DNA from: Caryophanales bacterium UBA743
GTDB lineage: Bacteria > Bacillota_I > Bacilli_A > RFN20 > CAG-826
NCBI GenBank assembly: GCA_002297365.1
Contig: DBKT01000009.1
Location: forward strand, 1-64,000
Reading direction: 5' to 3'
DNA length: 64,000 bases
The position numbers were made by a program, and so were the translations under genes. Under the pieces are notes generated by a model that did not search any database, was not told the origin of the DNA, and saw nothing but the letters and a program-made list of their open reading frames with translations. Below, piece after piece: positions 8,620-17,985 of this stretch (position 1 is the stretch's first letter; each line of letters starts with the position of its first letter).

Positions 8620-9881
8620 AGCACAGGGATTTGCTTATTATCGGCGGAGGAAGCGCAGGCATGGCTGCCGCTTTAGCAGCCTATGATCAAGGCATAAGAG
8701 ACATCCTCATTCTTGAAAGAAACGAATTTTTGGGAGGCATTTTAAATCAATGCATCCACAACGGATTCGGCTTGACTTTATTCAAAGAGGAATTGACCGG
8801 ACCAGAATTCGCCGACCGTTTTATCGAAAAGATAAAAGAAAAAAGAATAGAATATAAGCTTAACACTTATGTTATATCTATTTCATCGGATAAAATCGTT
8901 ACCTTTTCTTCAGAAGATGGTGGCGTGGAAGAGCTTCAAGCGAAAGCGATCATCGTTTCTTCGGGCTGTTACGAAAGAAATGCAGGAGCCATTGGGATTC
9001 CGGGGGATAGGGTTGCTGGCATTCTCACGGCCGGGCAAGCCCAGTTGTTTTTAAATGAATACGGCTATATGGTCGGGAAACGCATTTTCATTCTGGGAAG
9101 TGGCGATATCGGCCTGATTATGGCTAGGCGTTTTGCGTTAGAGGGAGTAAAAGTGCTCGGAGTAGCCGAAATTTGCCCATGGTCGAATGGCCTTAACCGC
9201 AACATGGTTCAATGCCTTTACGATTTTTCTATCCCCCTTTATTTGAGTCACACCGTCATAAGAACGGTAGGAAAGTCTCGCCTTGAGAAAGTCATCATCG
9301 CAAAAGTGGATGATAAGAAAGAGCCTATCGCAGGCACCGAAAAAGAATTCGATTGCGATACCTTGATTCTTTCCATTGGCTTAATTCCGAATAGCGATTT
9401 GCTAAAAAACGCAGGAGCAAAGCTATCCCTTTCTCGCGGGGCTTTGGTCAACGAAAATTACGAAACAAGCGTTCCTGGCGTTTTTTGCTGTGGCAACGCC
9501 CTTCATGTTCATGATTTGGTGGATAATGTGGCTTTGGAGGCGAAAACGGCAGGGGAGAATGCGGCAAAATATCTTCAAGAAGGACAAAGAGTGTCAAAAG
9601 ATGTTATTTACACGAAAGCGGGCTTTGGCATCAGCTATCTTATTCCTGGGCTCATCGATGTCTCTTCTTGCCCAGAATCCATCGATTTCAAATTCCGCGT
9701 CCGCCAGCCATTTCAGAATGTCTATATTATTTACAGACTGAATGGAAAAATTCTTAAAAAAGTCTTTAAACCAGTGATTATACCTAGTGAAATGGAAATT
9801 GAAAAAATGACTAAAAACATACTAAAAACAAACCAAGGTCTTTTGGAGGTCTATTTAATTGGCAAGGAGGCGATGAAATGA
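8616..9881 (+). CDS. NAD(P)/FAD-dependent oxidoreductase, second subunit of the GlpA-like trio
   Basis: A class with two dinucleotide-binding folds: an FAD motif GGGSAGMAAAL near residue 10 and an NAD motif GSGDIGLIMARRF near residues 161-173. The terminal FAD motif is SVPGVFCCGNALHVHD. There is no CxxC redox-active disulfide next to the FAD motif of the thioredoxin-reductase type; Cys at LNQC near residue 45 is present. The length of 421 aa is normal for this partner protein. Start and stop overlap the neighbouring genes by 4 nt, implying coupled translation and probably a complex. Likely role: passing electrons from the GlpA-like subunit to NAD or another acceptor (inference). Confidence 0.8.
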   Translation: MKHRDLLIIGGGSAGMAAALAAYDQGIRDILILERNEFLGGILNQCIHNGFGLTLFKEELTGPEFADRFIEKIKEKRIEYKLNTYVISISSDKIVTFSSEDGGVEELQAKAIIVSSGCYERNAGAIGIPGDRVAGILTAGQAQLFLNEYGYMVGKRIFILGSGDIGLIMARRFALEGVKVLGVAEICPWSNGLNRNMVQCLYDFSIPLYLSHTVIRTVGKSRLEKVIIAKVDDKKEPIAGTEKEFDCDTLILSIGLIPNSDLLKNAGAKLSLSRGALVNENYETSVPGVFCCGNALHVHDLVDNVALEAKTAGENAAKYLQEGQRVSKDVIYTKAGFGISYLIPGLIDVSSCPESIDFKFRVRQPFQNVYIIYRLNGKILKKVFKPVIIPSEMEIEKMTKNILKTNQGLLEVYLIGKEAMK

Positions 9882-10228
9882 AAGAGGTCATTTGCATTTG
9901 CTGTCCAAGAGGCTGCCATCTTCAAGTGGATGAATCTTTGAATGTTACGGGTAACTTTTGCCCTCGTGGCGCGGCATATGGGAAAGAAGAAGTCTCCCAT
10001 CCCATGCGTATCGTTACTTCGACGGTTCGAATTTCCGATGCGTCTTTGGCCATGTGCCCCGTGAAAACGAAAAGCCCTATACCCAAAGGGAAAATGATGG
10101 ATGTCATGCGGTCAATCAACGAAACTCATATCGTTGCGCCCATTCATATCGGAGATGTTATAATCTCAAATGTTTGCGGAACGGGAGTGGATGTCGTTTC
10201 CACCCGCAACATGGAGAAAACAAAATGA
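9878..10228 (+). CDS. DUF1667 Fe-S protein, third subunit of the oxidoreductase trio
   Basis: A 116-aa protein with N-terminal cysteines in a CxxCCPRGC-like arrangement, CPRG again near residue 28, and a fifth conserved CPVKT near residue 60. These match the DUF1667 family, whose members resemble the Fe-S segment of molybdopterin oxidoreductases. It overlaps the preceding gene and the following phosphodiesterase gene by ATGA. In Bacillota this family almost always accompanies the two flavoproteins encoded here. An electron-transfer role is inferred. Confidence 0.82.
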   Translation: MKEVICICCPRGCHLQVDESLNVTGNFCPRGAAYGKEEVSHPMRIVTSTVRISDASLAMCPVKTKSPIPKGKMMDVMRSINETHIVAPIHIGDVIISNVCGTGVDVVSTRNMEKTK

Positions 10229-10767
10229 AAATCTTAATTGCTTCTGACATACACGGTCGTGTCCAAAGAATGAAAATGCTTGAAGAGAGGATCGCTGAAT
10301 TTCATCCTGATTGCATTTTCCTTCTCGGCGATTACCTCTATAACGGCCCAAGAAATGGCGTCCCTAACGATTATGACCCTATGGAAGTCAGCAAAATGCT
10401 CAATCGACATTCGTCAAAAATCATCGGGGTGCGTGGTAATTGCGACTCTCGTGTGGATGGAATGCTTCTTTCTTTCCCTTTAGAAGATTGCCCCCGTTTT
10501 GAAATGGGTGGCCATTTCTTTGATTTATACCATGGCGATGAGTATTCCGTCGCTCTTTTAAAAGCACAAAAAGGCGATATTCTTGTTTCCGGGCATACTC
10601 ACATCCAGGTTCTAGAAAAGAAAGATGGCATGATTTGGCTGAATCCTGGGTCCACATCTTTTCCAAAAGGCGGGAATGATGCCTCCTATGCGACGATAGA
10701 AAATAACCTCATCACGATTCGTAAGCTGGTGGATGCCTCTCCCATAAAAGAATTGTCCATTGACTAG
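10225..10767 (+). CDS. YfcE-type metallophosphoesterase
   Basis: The calcineurin-like phosphoesterase signatures are complete: SDIHG (D8, H10), LLGDYLYNG, GVRGNCD and SGHTHIQ, followed by NPGSTSFPKGG. The length of 180 aa agrees with E. coli YfcE, a broad phosphodiesterase. The start was set at the ATG at 10225, overlapping the previous stop as ATGA; an upstream in-frame extension to 9958 would run through the DUF1667 gene and has no homologous sequence. It is the last gene of the oxidoreductase operon. The physiological substrate is unknown. Confidence 0.85.
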   Translation: MKILIASDIHGRVQRMKMLEERIAEFHPDCIFLLGDYLYNGPRNGVPNDYDPMEVSKMLNRHSSKIIGVRGNCDSRVDGMLLSFPLEDCPRFEMGGHFFDLYHGDEYSVALLKAQKGDILVSGHTHIQVLEKKDGMIWLNPGSTSFPKGGNDASYATIENNLITIRKLVDASPIKELSID

Positions 10768-10797
10768 CTCCTTTTTGAAGGGAGCTTTTCTTTTTTT
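10766..10797 (+). terminator. terminator of the oxidoreductase-phosphoesterase operon
   Basis: AGCTCC (10766-10771) and GGAGCT (10781-10786) enclose a 9-nt loop and are followed by TTTCTTTTTTT. The stem starts within the stop codon. Confidence 0.8.
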
Positions 10798-10834
10798 GAA
10801 AAAGAACGCATGCCTTATTCCTAAAAAAGAGGGT

Positions 10835-10853
10835 AAAGATTATAATAATCTTT
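10835..10853 (+). promoter_or_regulatory. rnjB promoter: palindromic -10 region
   Basis: AAAGATTATAATAATCTTT is a perfect 19-bp dyad with a single central A. It contains TATAAT at 10841-10846 on the plus strand and a TATAAT on the minus strand. It would give a leader of about 48 nt for rnjB. A second imperfect inverted repeat (ACGCCTAA/TTTAGCGT) lies at about 10858-10878. Confidence 0.5.
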
Positions 10854-10901
10854 GGAAAACGCCTAATAATTTTTAGCGTAGAAAAGGATGATTGAGTATT
10901 T

Positions 10902-12575
10902 ATGAGCGATAAAGTGAAAATATTTGCCCTCGGCGGATTAGACGAAGACGGAAAGAATTGCACCGTTGTTGAGATTAACGATGAGATATATGTCGTTGGA
11001 TGCGGTATTAAATATCCGGATAAAACAATGCCTGGAATTGATTTCGTCATTCCTAATTTTTCTTACCTTCAAGAGAATAAAGAGCGCGTAAAAGCCTATC
11101 TTTTGCCACACGGACATGATGATGAAGTGGGGGCTTTGGCCTATGTCTATAAAGATGTTCCGGCGCCCATCTACGGTTCTAAAGTCACGACAGAAATGTT
11201 TAAAAACTTCGCAAAGCATATCGGAAATGGCGATATGAAGTTTGATTTCCACATCGTGGATCCCTCCTGCATCTTCTATATTGGAAAACGTAAGATTTCT
11301 TTTTTCCAAACCTCGCACAATATCGCCCAATCAAGCGGAATTGCTATTTCTTCGGATTTAGGGAATGTTGTTTTCACCTCTGATTTCGTCATCGAAAACA
11401 ATGCTTCGCCATCTTATCTGACGGATTTGAATATGATCGCGAAGATCGCGGAAGATAAAACCCTTGTCCTTTGCCCAGAATCTGTTTTTGCCGATAAGTT
11501 AGGCTATACAGCCCCTAAATACAAACTTACCCCTCTTATCGAAAAGAACGTCAAGAATGCGCTTGGAAGAGTTTTCGTCGCCATGTTTGGCTCGAATTTC
11601 TATAACATCGACGAGGTTTTGCAAATGGCGGTCGCCGCCCATAAACGCGTCATACCCTATGATGAAGAAACGGCCGAGATTCTAAAAAATATGCAACAAG
11701 CCGGGCAATTCCTTTTGCCTAGGGAAAATTACGCTTCCTATGATGATATCAACCGTTATCGTGCCCAAGACATCGTCGTTTTGATGCTTGGATTCGGAAC
11801 AAGGCTTTATCGCAAAATCGCTCTTTTGGCTTCCGGGCAATCGGAAAGCGGGCGCCTTGTTTCTTTAGAAGATTCCGACTCTTTCATCATGGCTTGCCCT
11901 TCGAACGACAATACCGAGATGGAAGCGACAGACGCTTTGGATGAGCTTTATCGAAGCGGGTGCCACGTGACAAATATCAGCAAAAAGGTTTTCTTTAGGA
12001 TGCATGCTTCCGAGGAAGATTTGAAGATGATGATTTCTTTGCTTCATCCGAAGTACTATATCCCGTTAAAAGGCTACTATAAAGATTTGCTCACCAATGC
12101 GGAAGTGGCCTTGAAAATGGGCGGGAATTTAACTCATCAATCCGTTTTCCTTCTTGAGAATGGAACCTGTGTCCATTTTGATGAAAAAGGAGCCGATATG
12201 GTGCCTGACGAAATCCCTCATGGCGACATTATGATCGATGGGATTGGCGTAGGGGACGTGGGATCGGCCGTTCTTGAGGACCGCCAAAAGCTCTCCCAAG
12301 GCGTCGTTGTTATGGCCGTTACCCTCGAAAAGGGCACGCATAAAATCATCGGAAGCCCCGATATTCAATTCCGTGGCTTGGTGATGATGGGTGACGGGGA
12401 GGCTTTGCTTAGAGATGTCACAAAGGTGTTTAATGAAACACTTAAAGAAGATCTATCTCGTGGCAATATGAGCTTAGAGGAAATCAAAGACGATCTTTAT
12501 GACCATACTTTCCGCGTTATCCGTCGCCAAACTGGCAAAGAGCCGATGGTTTTGCCTCTTTTGATTGAGAAATAA
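10902..12575 (+). CDS. rnjB: RNase J family protein with altered active site (RNase J2-like)
   Basis: Overall layout is RNase J: GGLDEDGKN start, beta-lactamase core, beta-CASP domain and C-terminal domain, 557 aa. The metal-binding motif is HGHDDE (residues 70-75), with Glu75 where active enzymes have His. His139 (TSHNIAQS) and Asp161 (TSDF) are kept. The usual SGHAS motif is RMHAS (366-370), and the last motif has Lys390 where RNase J1 has His. The GEP-type motif near residue 300 is also lost. B. subtilis RNase J2 has similarly lost catalytic residues and works as the partner of J1; the position directly before ftsK/spoIIIE also matches B. subtilis rnjB. It is therefore probably a weakly active or structural subunit (inference). 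A catalytic RNase J1 is not in this window. Confidence 0.85.
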   Translation: MSDKVKIFALGGLDEDGKNCTVVEINDEIYVVGCGIKYPDKTMPGIDFVIPNFSYLQENKERVKAYLLPHGHDDEVGALAYVYKDVPAPIYGSKVTTEMFKNFAKHIGNGDMKFDFHIVDPSCIFYIGKRKISFFQTSHNIAQSSGIAISSDLGNVVFTSDFVIENNASPSYLTDLNMIAKIAEDKTLVLCPESVFADKLGYTAPKYKLTPLIEKNVKNALGRVFVAMFGSNFYNIDEVLQMAVAAHKRVIPYDEETAEILKNMQQAGQFLLPRENYASYDDINRYRAQDIVVLMLGFGTRLYRKIALLASGQSESGRLVSLEDSDSFIMACPSNDNTEMEATDALDELYRSGCHVTNISKKVFFRMHASEEDLKMMISLLHPKYYIPLKGYYKDLLTNAEVALKMGGNLTHQSVFLLENGTCVHFDEKGADMVPDEIPHGDIMIDGIGVGDVGSAVLEDRQKLSQGVVVMAVTLEKGTHKIIGSPDIQFRGLVMMGDGEALLRDVTKVFNETLKEDLSRGNMSLEEIKDDLYDHTFRVIRRQTGKEPMVLPLLIEK

Positions 12576-12595
12576 ACGCTCGCTAGGGGGAAGAT

Positions 12596-15547
12596 ATGAA
12601 AAACAAAGTCTATACTCCAAACCATATCGTGCGCGCCTTGGGGGCCACTTTAGCGATTTCCTCCCTTATCTTTTTCTTATCCGCCTTTACGAAAACGACA
12701 TGGGGAATCGCCTTCCTTTTTGAATATCTTTTCGGAATGCTTGGCTATTGGATCCTTTTGCCCGTTTTTCTTTTCTATGGCTTATGGATTCTTTTTCGAG
12801 GCATCGAAGGGAAAAAGAAAATCACTTGGAGGATGATTCTCGGCTTTTTCCTCCTTTTTATCGGAGTCTCCCTCATTTCAGGCTATGTCTCCGCTTCTTT
12901 TTATGCAAAGAACAACTTGAATTTGTATGACCTTTACGGCACGGAGAAAACCGGTTTAAAAGGCGAATTTGCTTTAGGGAAAGGAATCTTTGATGCAAAA
13001 GATGGCGGTGGCATTCTTTTTACTGGATTCGCTTCTCTTATAAATTTAGTTGGAGACGCTTTGACGATAACGGTTTCCATCGTCGTTATTTTAGGCGGCC
13101 TCGTCCTTATCTTCTTGCCTTTTATTCTCCGCTTCGCACATTTCGTTTCCTCGAAATGCGGCGCTTACAAGGCGAAAAAAGAAAGCGAAGCCTCTCTTCG
13201 TGAGGCCGAAGAAGAAAGCCGTCGCGCTTTAGAAAGATACGTCGAAGAAAACCAACCCATCGAAATGAATGAGACCGTCTCCCCTTCTCCGCTATCGTAT
13301 GAAGTGAAGCCGGAAGATCCTCTTCCCGGAAGCATTCCTTCCCGCACGAATCTCTATCATTCGAAGACAGTCAGCGAAGTTTCGCCTGTCCCGCAGGAAA
13401 CAACTCCCGTAGAACCGGCCAAAGAGAATGTTTTCGTTCAAGAAACATTTGAAAATAAGATGCAAGAAGCGGTTTTTAATCCCAAAGAAGAGATGAAGCG
13501 AACTGCCTCATCTCCGAAAAAGATAGAAGCCCATAAGGAAAGCGTCCTTGAAGAAAAAATGCTTCGCCAGGAAGAGATAAAACCGGATTTTGGCGAAATT
13601 GTTTTGCCAGACGAAAAAACAAACCGGTCTTCTGATATGAACGTCGTTGAAAAAACAGGGGAAGCGAAAAAGCCTTCGATTCCGTCCGTCTCAAAAATCG
13701 ATGAGACACCTTATAAAGAAGAGACGCTCCCTCAAGAAGAAACGGCCTCAATTTCAAATTCAAATGCACCTTCCTATCAAGAAATAGAGGAAGAAACTCC
13801 CGCTGTCCCAACTTCAAAAAGGAAAACAGCTCCGATTGCTGCCGAGACGAGCAAAGAAAACGTTGTTTCCGCCAAGGAAATTCCTTCTTACCCTCAGGAA
13901 GAGGAGGAAATCCCCACCCAAACCGTCGATGTGGAGCCTCTTCCGGTTGAAGAGAAAAAAGAAGATGCGAGCGTCCTTTTGCAGAAGAAGGAAATTTCTC
14001 AGGAAGAGAAACTTGGCATCAAACCCGCCAAGGAAAGGCCTCCGTATGAATTTCCTCCAGAGGATCTTTTGAAAACCTATCAGGTCGATCCGAGCATCGT
14101 GGAACAAAACAAACTTCTTTGCCAGCAAAGAACCGACATCATCAATCAAACATTTGAGAGCTTCGATGTTGGGGCGAAGGTTGTTTCTTACACCATCGGT
14201 CCTTCCGTCACGCGTTACGATATCGAAGTCGATCGTGGCACAAGCGTTAGCAGCGTCGGCCGCTATATTAAAGATATTTCTGCCCATTTAGGCGGCGTTC
14301 ATACCCGTTATGAAGAAATCATTATGGGGAAAACCACTTCGGGATTAGAGATTGCAAACGATCGCTCTACGACCGTTTCTTTCCGCGAAATGCTTGATGC
14401 ACTTCCAAAAGATCCCTCTAAAAACATGTTTATACCATTCGGCGTCGATATTTCGGGCAACAAAATTTGCGCCGATCTAAGCGAATTCCCTCATATGCTT
14501 ATCGCCGGCGGAACGGGTTCTGGCAAATCTGTTTTTGCGCATGGCATTTTAGCCTCTTTGATCATGAGAAACCGTCCAGAGGATTTAAAGCTCGTCTTAA
14601 TCGATCCAAAACGTGTCGAAATGGTCAAATACCATGACATCCCTCATCTCCTTTGCCCAGTCATTAAGGAACCTAGCCAAGCGAAAGTATGTCTTGATAA
14701 ACTCATAGACGAAATGGAAAAAAGACTTGTTCTTTTTGAATTTGCCGGCGTACGTAATATCCGTTCCTATAATGAAAAATATTGTCCGAAGGCAGGGGTG
14801 GAAAAAATGCCGTTTATCGTCGTATTTATCGATGAATACGCGGATTTATCCAACACTTGCAAGAATATTGGCGAAAGCGTCGTGCGCATCGCTCAAAAAG
14901 CTCGCGCAGCCGGTATCCATTTAATCGTCGCCACTCAAAGGCCTTCCGTCGATGTCATCACGGGCGTCATCAAAGCCAACTTGGGCGTTCGCGTGGCTTT
15001 GAAAGTCAAATCCACGCAGGATTCCCAGACCGTTTTAGGGCGTGCTGGAGCGGAGGAGCTTAACGGTTATGGCGATATGCTTGTCGATTGCGCTCAAATA
15101 TCAAAGGGCGGAGGATTTGTGCGTTGCCAGGGTTGTTTTGTGCAAGATGAAGAGCTCGATGCGGTCACAGATTTCATCCGTTCTCAGCAAAAAGTCGTTT
15201 ACGATCCTAATTTCACCGATTTGAGCGATCATTCAAACGATGAAAAGATCGCCGAAGAGAACGAGAAGATCGAAAGAGCCGCTCAAAGAGAAAAAGAGAA
15301 GGGCGATCTCTACGAAACCATTAAAGCGGACGTCATGAGTCAGGAATACACCTCGATTTCTAAAATCCAACGTACATATTCGGTTGGTTTCCCTCGTGCT
15401 GGCAAAATCTTTAATCGCTTAAAAGCAGAAGGAATCGTCGGGGAACCTGACTCCCAATCTTCGGCAAAGGGCGCACGTGTTTTGATTCATGATCCATCGA
15501 TGCTTAGCAATGGTAATGAGGATTTTGGAGGGGATAACGATAAATGA
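12596..15547 (+). CDS. ftsK: DNA translocase FtsK/SpoIIIE
   Basis: This motor pumps chromosomal DNA through the division septum. Several N-terminal membrane segments (about residues 15-190) are followed by a long acidic Glu/Pro/Ser/Lys-rich linker (about 200-490). Next come the alpha domain, the motor with Walker A GGTGSGKS near residue 638 and Walker B VVFIDEYADL near 740, and a C-terminal winged-helix gamma domain (SISKIQRTYSVGFPRAGKI) that reads orientation sequences. The length of 983 aa is larger than SpoIIIE because of the linker. GGGGGA precedes the ATG. It overlaps acpS by 4 nt. Confidence 0.96.
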   Translation: MKNKVYTPNHIVRALGATLAISSLIFFLSAFTKTTWGIAFLFEYLFGMLGYWILLPVFLFYGLWILFRGIEGKKKITWRMILGFFLLFIGVSLISGYVSASFYAKNNLNLYDLYGTEKTGLKGEFALGKGIFDAKDGGGILFTGFASLINLVGDALTITVSIVVILGGLVLIFLPFILRFAHFVSSKCGAYKAKKESEASLREAEEESRRALERYVEENQPIEMNETVSPSPLSYEVKPEDPLPGSIPSRTNLYHSKTVSEVSPVPQETTPVEPAKENVFVQETFENKMQEAVFNPKEEMKRTASSPKKIEAHKESVLEEKMLRQEEIKPDFGEIVLPDEKTNRSSDMNVVEKTGEAKKPSIPSVSKIDETPYKEETLPQEETASISNSNAPSYQEIEEETPAVPTSKRKTAPIAAETSKENVVSAKEIPSYPQEEEEIPTQTVDVEPLPVEEKKEDASVLLQKKEISQEEKLGIKPAKERPPYEFPPEDLLKTYQVDPSIVEQNKLLCQQRTDIINQTFESFDVGAKVVSYTIGPSVTRYDIEVDRGTSVSSVGRYIKDISAHLGGVHTRYEEIIMGKTTSGLEIANDRSTTVSFREMLDALPKDPSKNMFIPFGVDISGNKICADLSEFPHMLIAGGTGSGKSVFAHGILASLIMRNRPEDLKLVLIDPKRVEMVKYHDIPHLLCPVIKEPSQAKVCLDKLIDEMEKRLVLFEFAGVRNIRSYNEKYCPKAGVEKMPFIVVFIDEYADLSNTCKNIGESVVRIAQKARAAGIHLIVATQRPSVDVITGVIKANLGVRVALKVKSTQDSQTVLGRAGAEELNGYGDMLVDCAQISKGGGFVRCQGCFVQDEELDAVTDFIRSQQKVVYDPNFTDLSDHSNDEKIAEENEKIERAAQREKEKGDLYETIKADVMSQEYTSISKIQRTYSVGFPRAGKIFNRLKAEGIVGEPDSQSSAKGARVLIHDPSMLSNGNEDFGGDNDK

Positions 15548-15861
15548 AAATAGGCTGCGACATCGTTGATTTAAGGCGTCTTCAGCTTGACAATGACGTT
15601 TTCGTTCGGGGAGTCCTAAGCCAAAAGGAAAGAGAGATTTTCGTTTTGAGGAATGATAAGCGCTCTTTTCTTGGCGGAAGGTTTGCGGCCAAAGAGGCTT
15701 TTTTGAAAGCCCTGGGAAGCGGTCTTTCAGGAGCGAGGATGAATGAGATCGAAATCTCTTATCTTGAGGGAGGGCAACCTATCCTTATTTACCAAAGAAA
15801 GGAATACCAAGTATCCATTTCTCACGATGGAGACTACGCTATTGCAATCGTAATAATATGA
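15544..15861 (+). CDS. acpS: holo-[acyl-carrier-protein] synthase AcpS
   Basis: AcpS transfers 4'-phosphopantetheine from CoA to the carrier-protein serine. The N-terminal GCDIVDLRRL with Asp6 and GRFAAKEAFLKALGSG with Glu51 are the two Mg-binding signatures. At 105 aa it is shorter than the usual 115-125. It is coupled by ATGA overlaps to ftsK upstream and to the pullulanase gene downstream. It is the obvious candidate to modify the carrier domain of the adenylation-carrier fusion encoded at 33.6-35.6 kb (inference). Confidence 0.93.
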   Translation: MKIGCDIVDLRRLQLDNDVFVRGVLSQKEREIFVLRNDKRSFLGGRFAAKEAFLKALGSGLSGARMNEIEISYLEGGQPILIYQRKEYQVSISHDGDYAIAIVII

Positions 15862-17957
15862 AAGACACTTATGTTTCCGCGCGTTTGGTTGCGCCAGACT
15901 GCATACGCTTCGTTTCTCTTTCCGACATTAATTATTTGAGCCAAATTTTCATTTTGCTTATAGACAGAAAGGAAAAACAGAGACTTTTTCCTAGCAAAAC
16001 CGTTTTCACTCCTTCTCATTCTTTTATCGAGTTCAAGCTGGCAAAGCCTCTTGAATTAGGGCATTCCTACCTTTTTTTCCTTCCGGGCATTGGAGAATTT
16101 CCGCTTGATGTTTCGGAGGCGACTACTTTTCCGGACTTTGACAAAGAATTTTATTTTCCCGGGGAGCTCGGTGCTATATGCAGAAAAGACAAGACGACAT
16201 GGAGACTTTGGGCGCCTTTAGCCTCTTCTGTGAAACTTGTTCTTTTAAAAAACGACGGGGAAATATCTTATGCGATGAAAAGAGGGGAGCGCGGTGTTTT
16301 TTCCCTCACGCTCGAAGGGAATTTCCATCTTCAGAAATACCTTTATTTCGTCACAAACAACGAAATTGGCGTCTATGCGATTGATCCATACGCAAAAGGG
16401 TCGATCGAAAATGCGAAAGCGTCTGTCGTCATCGATTCTTCGACTTTTGAATGCGATTTTCATAAAGAAGGTCTTCCTCCCTTCCAAAATCCTTTAGAGG
16501 CCATCATTTACGAGGGAAATGTCCGCGATTTAACGATTGATAAATACTCTTCCGTTCAAAATAAGGGCCGATATCTTGGCCTTATAGAAGAAAACAGGAA
16601 AACTATCGGCGGGCATCCAATTTCTTTAGATTATCTGAAAGGGTTGGGGATCACCCATCTTCAATTGCAGCCTCTTAATGATTTCGGTTCCGTCGACGAG
16701 GAAAAGGGCTTTGAAGATTATAATTGGGGGTACGACCCAATCCAATATTTCGTGCCAGAGGGCTCCTATTCCTCTGCAGCAAATAATCCACTGTCTCGTA
16801 TCGAAGAACTCCAAAAAATGGTTTCCGTTTTTCATCAAAATGGAATTCGCGTCGTCTTGGATGTCGTTTTTAACCATGTTTATGAATATGCTTTTTCCTC
16901 TTTTGAAAAGATTGTCCCGAACTATTATTTCCGCAAAGACAGACAAGGTAAGCTCACCAATTCCTCTGGATGCGGCGATGATCTTTCCTCTGAAAGGATG
17001 ATGGTCAGGAAACTGATTGTGGATTCGTGCCTTTTTTGGCAAAAAGCATACGGAATTGATGGGCTCCGTTTCGATTTGATGGGCCTGATTGACATCCAAA
17101 CCATGGAAGAAGTCGCCAAAAAGACTAAAGAAATCGACTCTTCCTTTCTTTTATATGGGGAAGGATGGAACATGTATATCCCCAATAAAATCCAAGGAGC
17201 GAATATGGATCATTGCTCCTCGTTGCCGGATTTCGCTTTTTTCAATGACGTTTATAGAGAAAACGTAAAATCTTATTGCGCCGGGGATTTAGGAAAACAA
17301 GATGGTTTTGTTTTTTCTTTGTTGGGCTCTTCCTTTCATTGGGGGTATTTCGAAAAGAAATTCCTTTCCCTCAGCCAATCCCTTAATTATATAGAATGCC
17401 ACGATAACGCCACCTATTATGATTTCCTTTCTAAAAGTTTTGGCTATTCTGAAGACGAAAAATTAGAAATAATCAAATTTTCTTTAGCCTGCCTCATTTT
17501 CTCTTTCGGGATTCCCTTTCTTCATATGGGGCAAGAAATCGGACAATCCAAATTCATGAAAGAGAACACGTACAACCTCGGAGACATTTATAACAAACTG
17601 TCAGATAAACTTCTTGACTCTCGTTATGAAATGGTTCAATATGTTAGTGGGGCAATAGCCTTAAGAAAAAGCTTAGATATTTTTAAAATCTCTGATCCCG
17701 CCGTCTTAGAAAGACAAATTGATTTTGAAAGATTCGACGCCGGTAGCTTGATGAAGGTGAAAGACTTATCACCGTCTTCTTCCTATCAAGAAATCGACTT
17801 CTTATTTAATCCCACCTCTGATGCTTTAACTTATTCCTTTGAAACGGACCATGAACTCATTTTTACGAGCGGAGGTCCTGCATTAGGAACGAACATTTTG
17901 GCAAAGAACGTCTTGATCCCACGCCATTCTTTGCTTATTGCCGTTTTGAAAAAATAA
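15858..17957 (+). CDS. pulA: type I pullulanase / glycogen debranching enzyme
   Basis: A GH13 enzyme that cleaves alpha-1,6 branches in glycogen, starch or pullulan. A CBM48-like segment (about residues 104-185, with TWRLWAPLA) precedes the catalytic barrel. The signature YNWGYDP (288-294), DVVFNH (335-340), GLRFD with nucleophile Asp406, YGEGW with acid/base Glu435 and ECHDN are all present. No signal peptide is visible, so the enzyme is cytoplasmic and more likely acts on glycogen or imported maltodextrins. The length of 699 aa is typical. No other glycogen gene is in the window. Confidence 0.93.
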   Translation: MKDTYVSARLVAPDCIRFVSLSDINYLSQIFILLIDRKEKQRLFPSKTVFTPSHSFIEFKLAKPLELGHSYLFFLPGIGEFPLDVSEATTFPDFDKEFYFPGELGAICRKDKTTWRLWAPLASSVKLVLLKNDGEISYAMKRGERGVFSLTLEGNFHLQKYLYFVTNNEIGVYAIDPYAKGSIENAKASVVIDSSTFECDFHKEGLPPFQNPLEAIIYEGNVRDLTIDKYSSVQNKGRYLGLIEENRKTIGGHPISLDYLKGLGITHLQLQPLNDFGSVDEEKGFEDYNWGYDPIQYFVPEGSYSSAANNPLSRIEELQKMVSVFHQNGIRVVLDVVFNHVYEYAFSSFEKIVPNYYFRKDRQGKLTNSSGCGDDLSSERMMVRKLIVDSCLFWQKAYGIDGLRFDLMGLIDIQTMEEVAKKTKEIDSSFLLYGEGWNMYIPNKIQGANMDHCSSLPDFAFFNDVYRENVKSYCAGDLGKQDGFVFSLLGSSFHWGYFEKKFLSLSQSLNYIECHDNATYYDFLSKSFGYSEDEKLEIIKFSLACLIFSFGIPFLHMGQEIGQSKFMKENTYNLGDIYNKLSDKLLDSRYEMVQYVSGAIALRKSLDIFKISDPAVLERQIDFERFDAGSLMKVKDLSPSSSYQEIDFLFNPTSDALTYSFETDHELIFTSGGPALGTNILAKNVLIPRHSLLIAVLKK

Positions 17958-17985
17958 ATTTTAGGTATGTTATTAAGGAGAAATT

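Noticed and set aside
9958..10224. Long in-frame extension upstream of the YfcE-type gene
   Set aside because: It overlaps the DUF1667 gene in another frame and has no family sequence. The ATG at 10225 gives the standard N-terminus and an ATGA overlap.
13196..14066. Glu/Pro/Lys/Ser-rich stretch in ftsK considered as a repeat array or fusion
   Set aside because: No regular period is seen. It is the usual low-complexity linker between the membrane part and the motor of FtsK.
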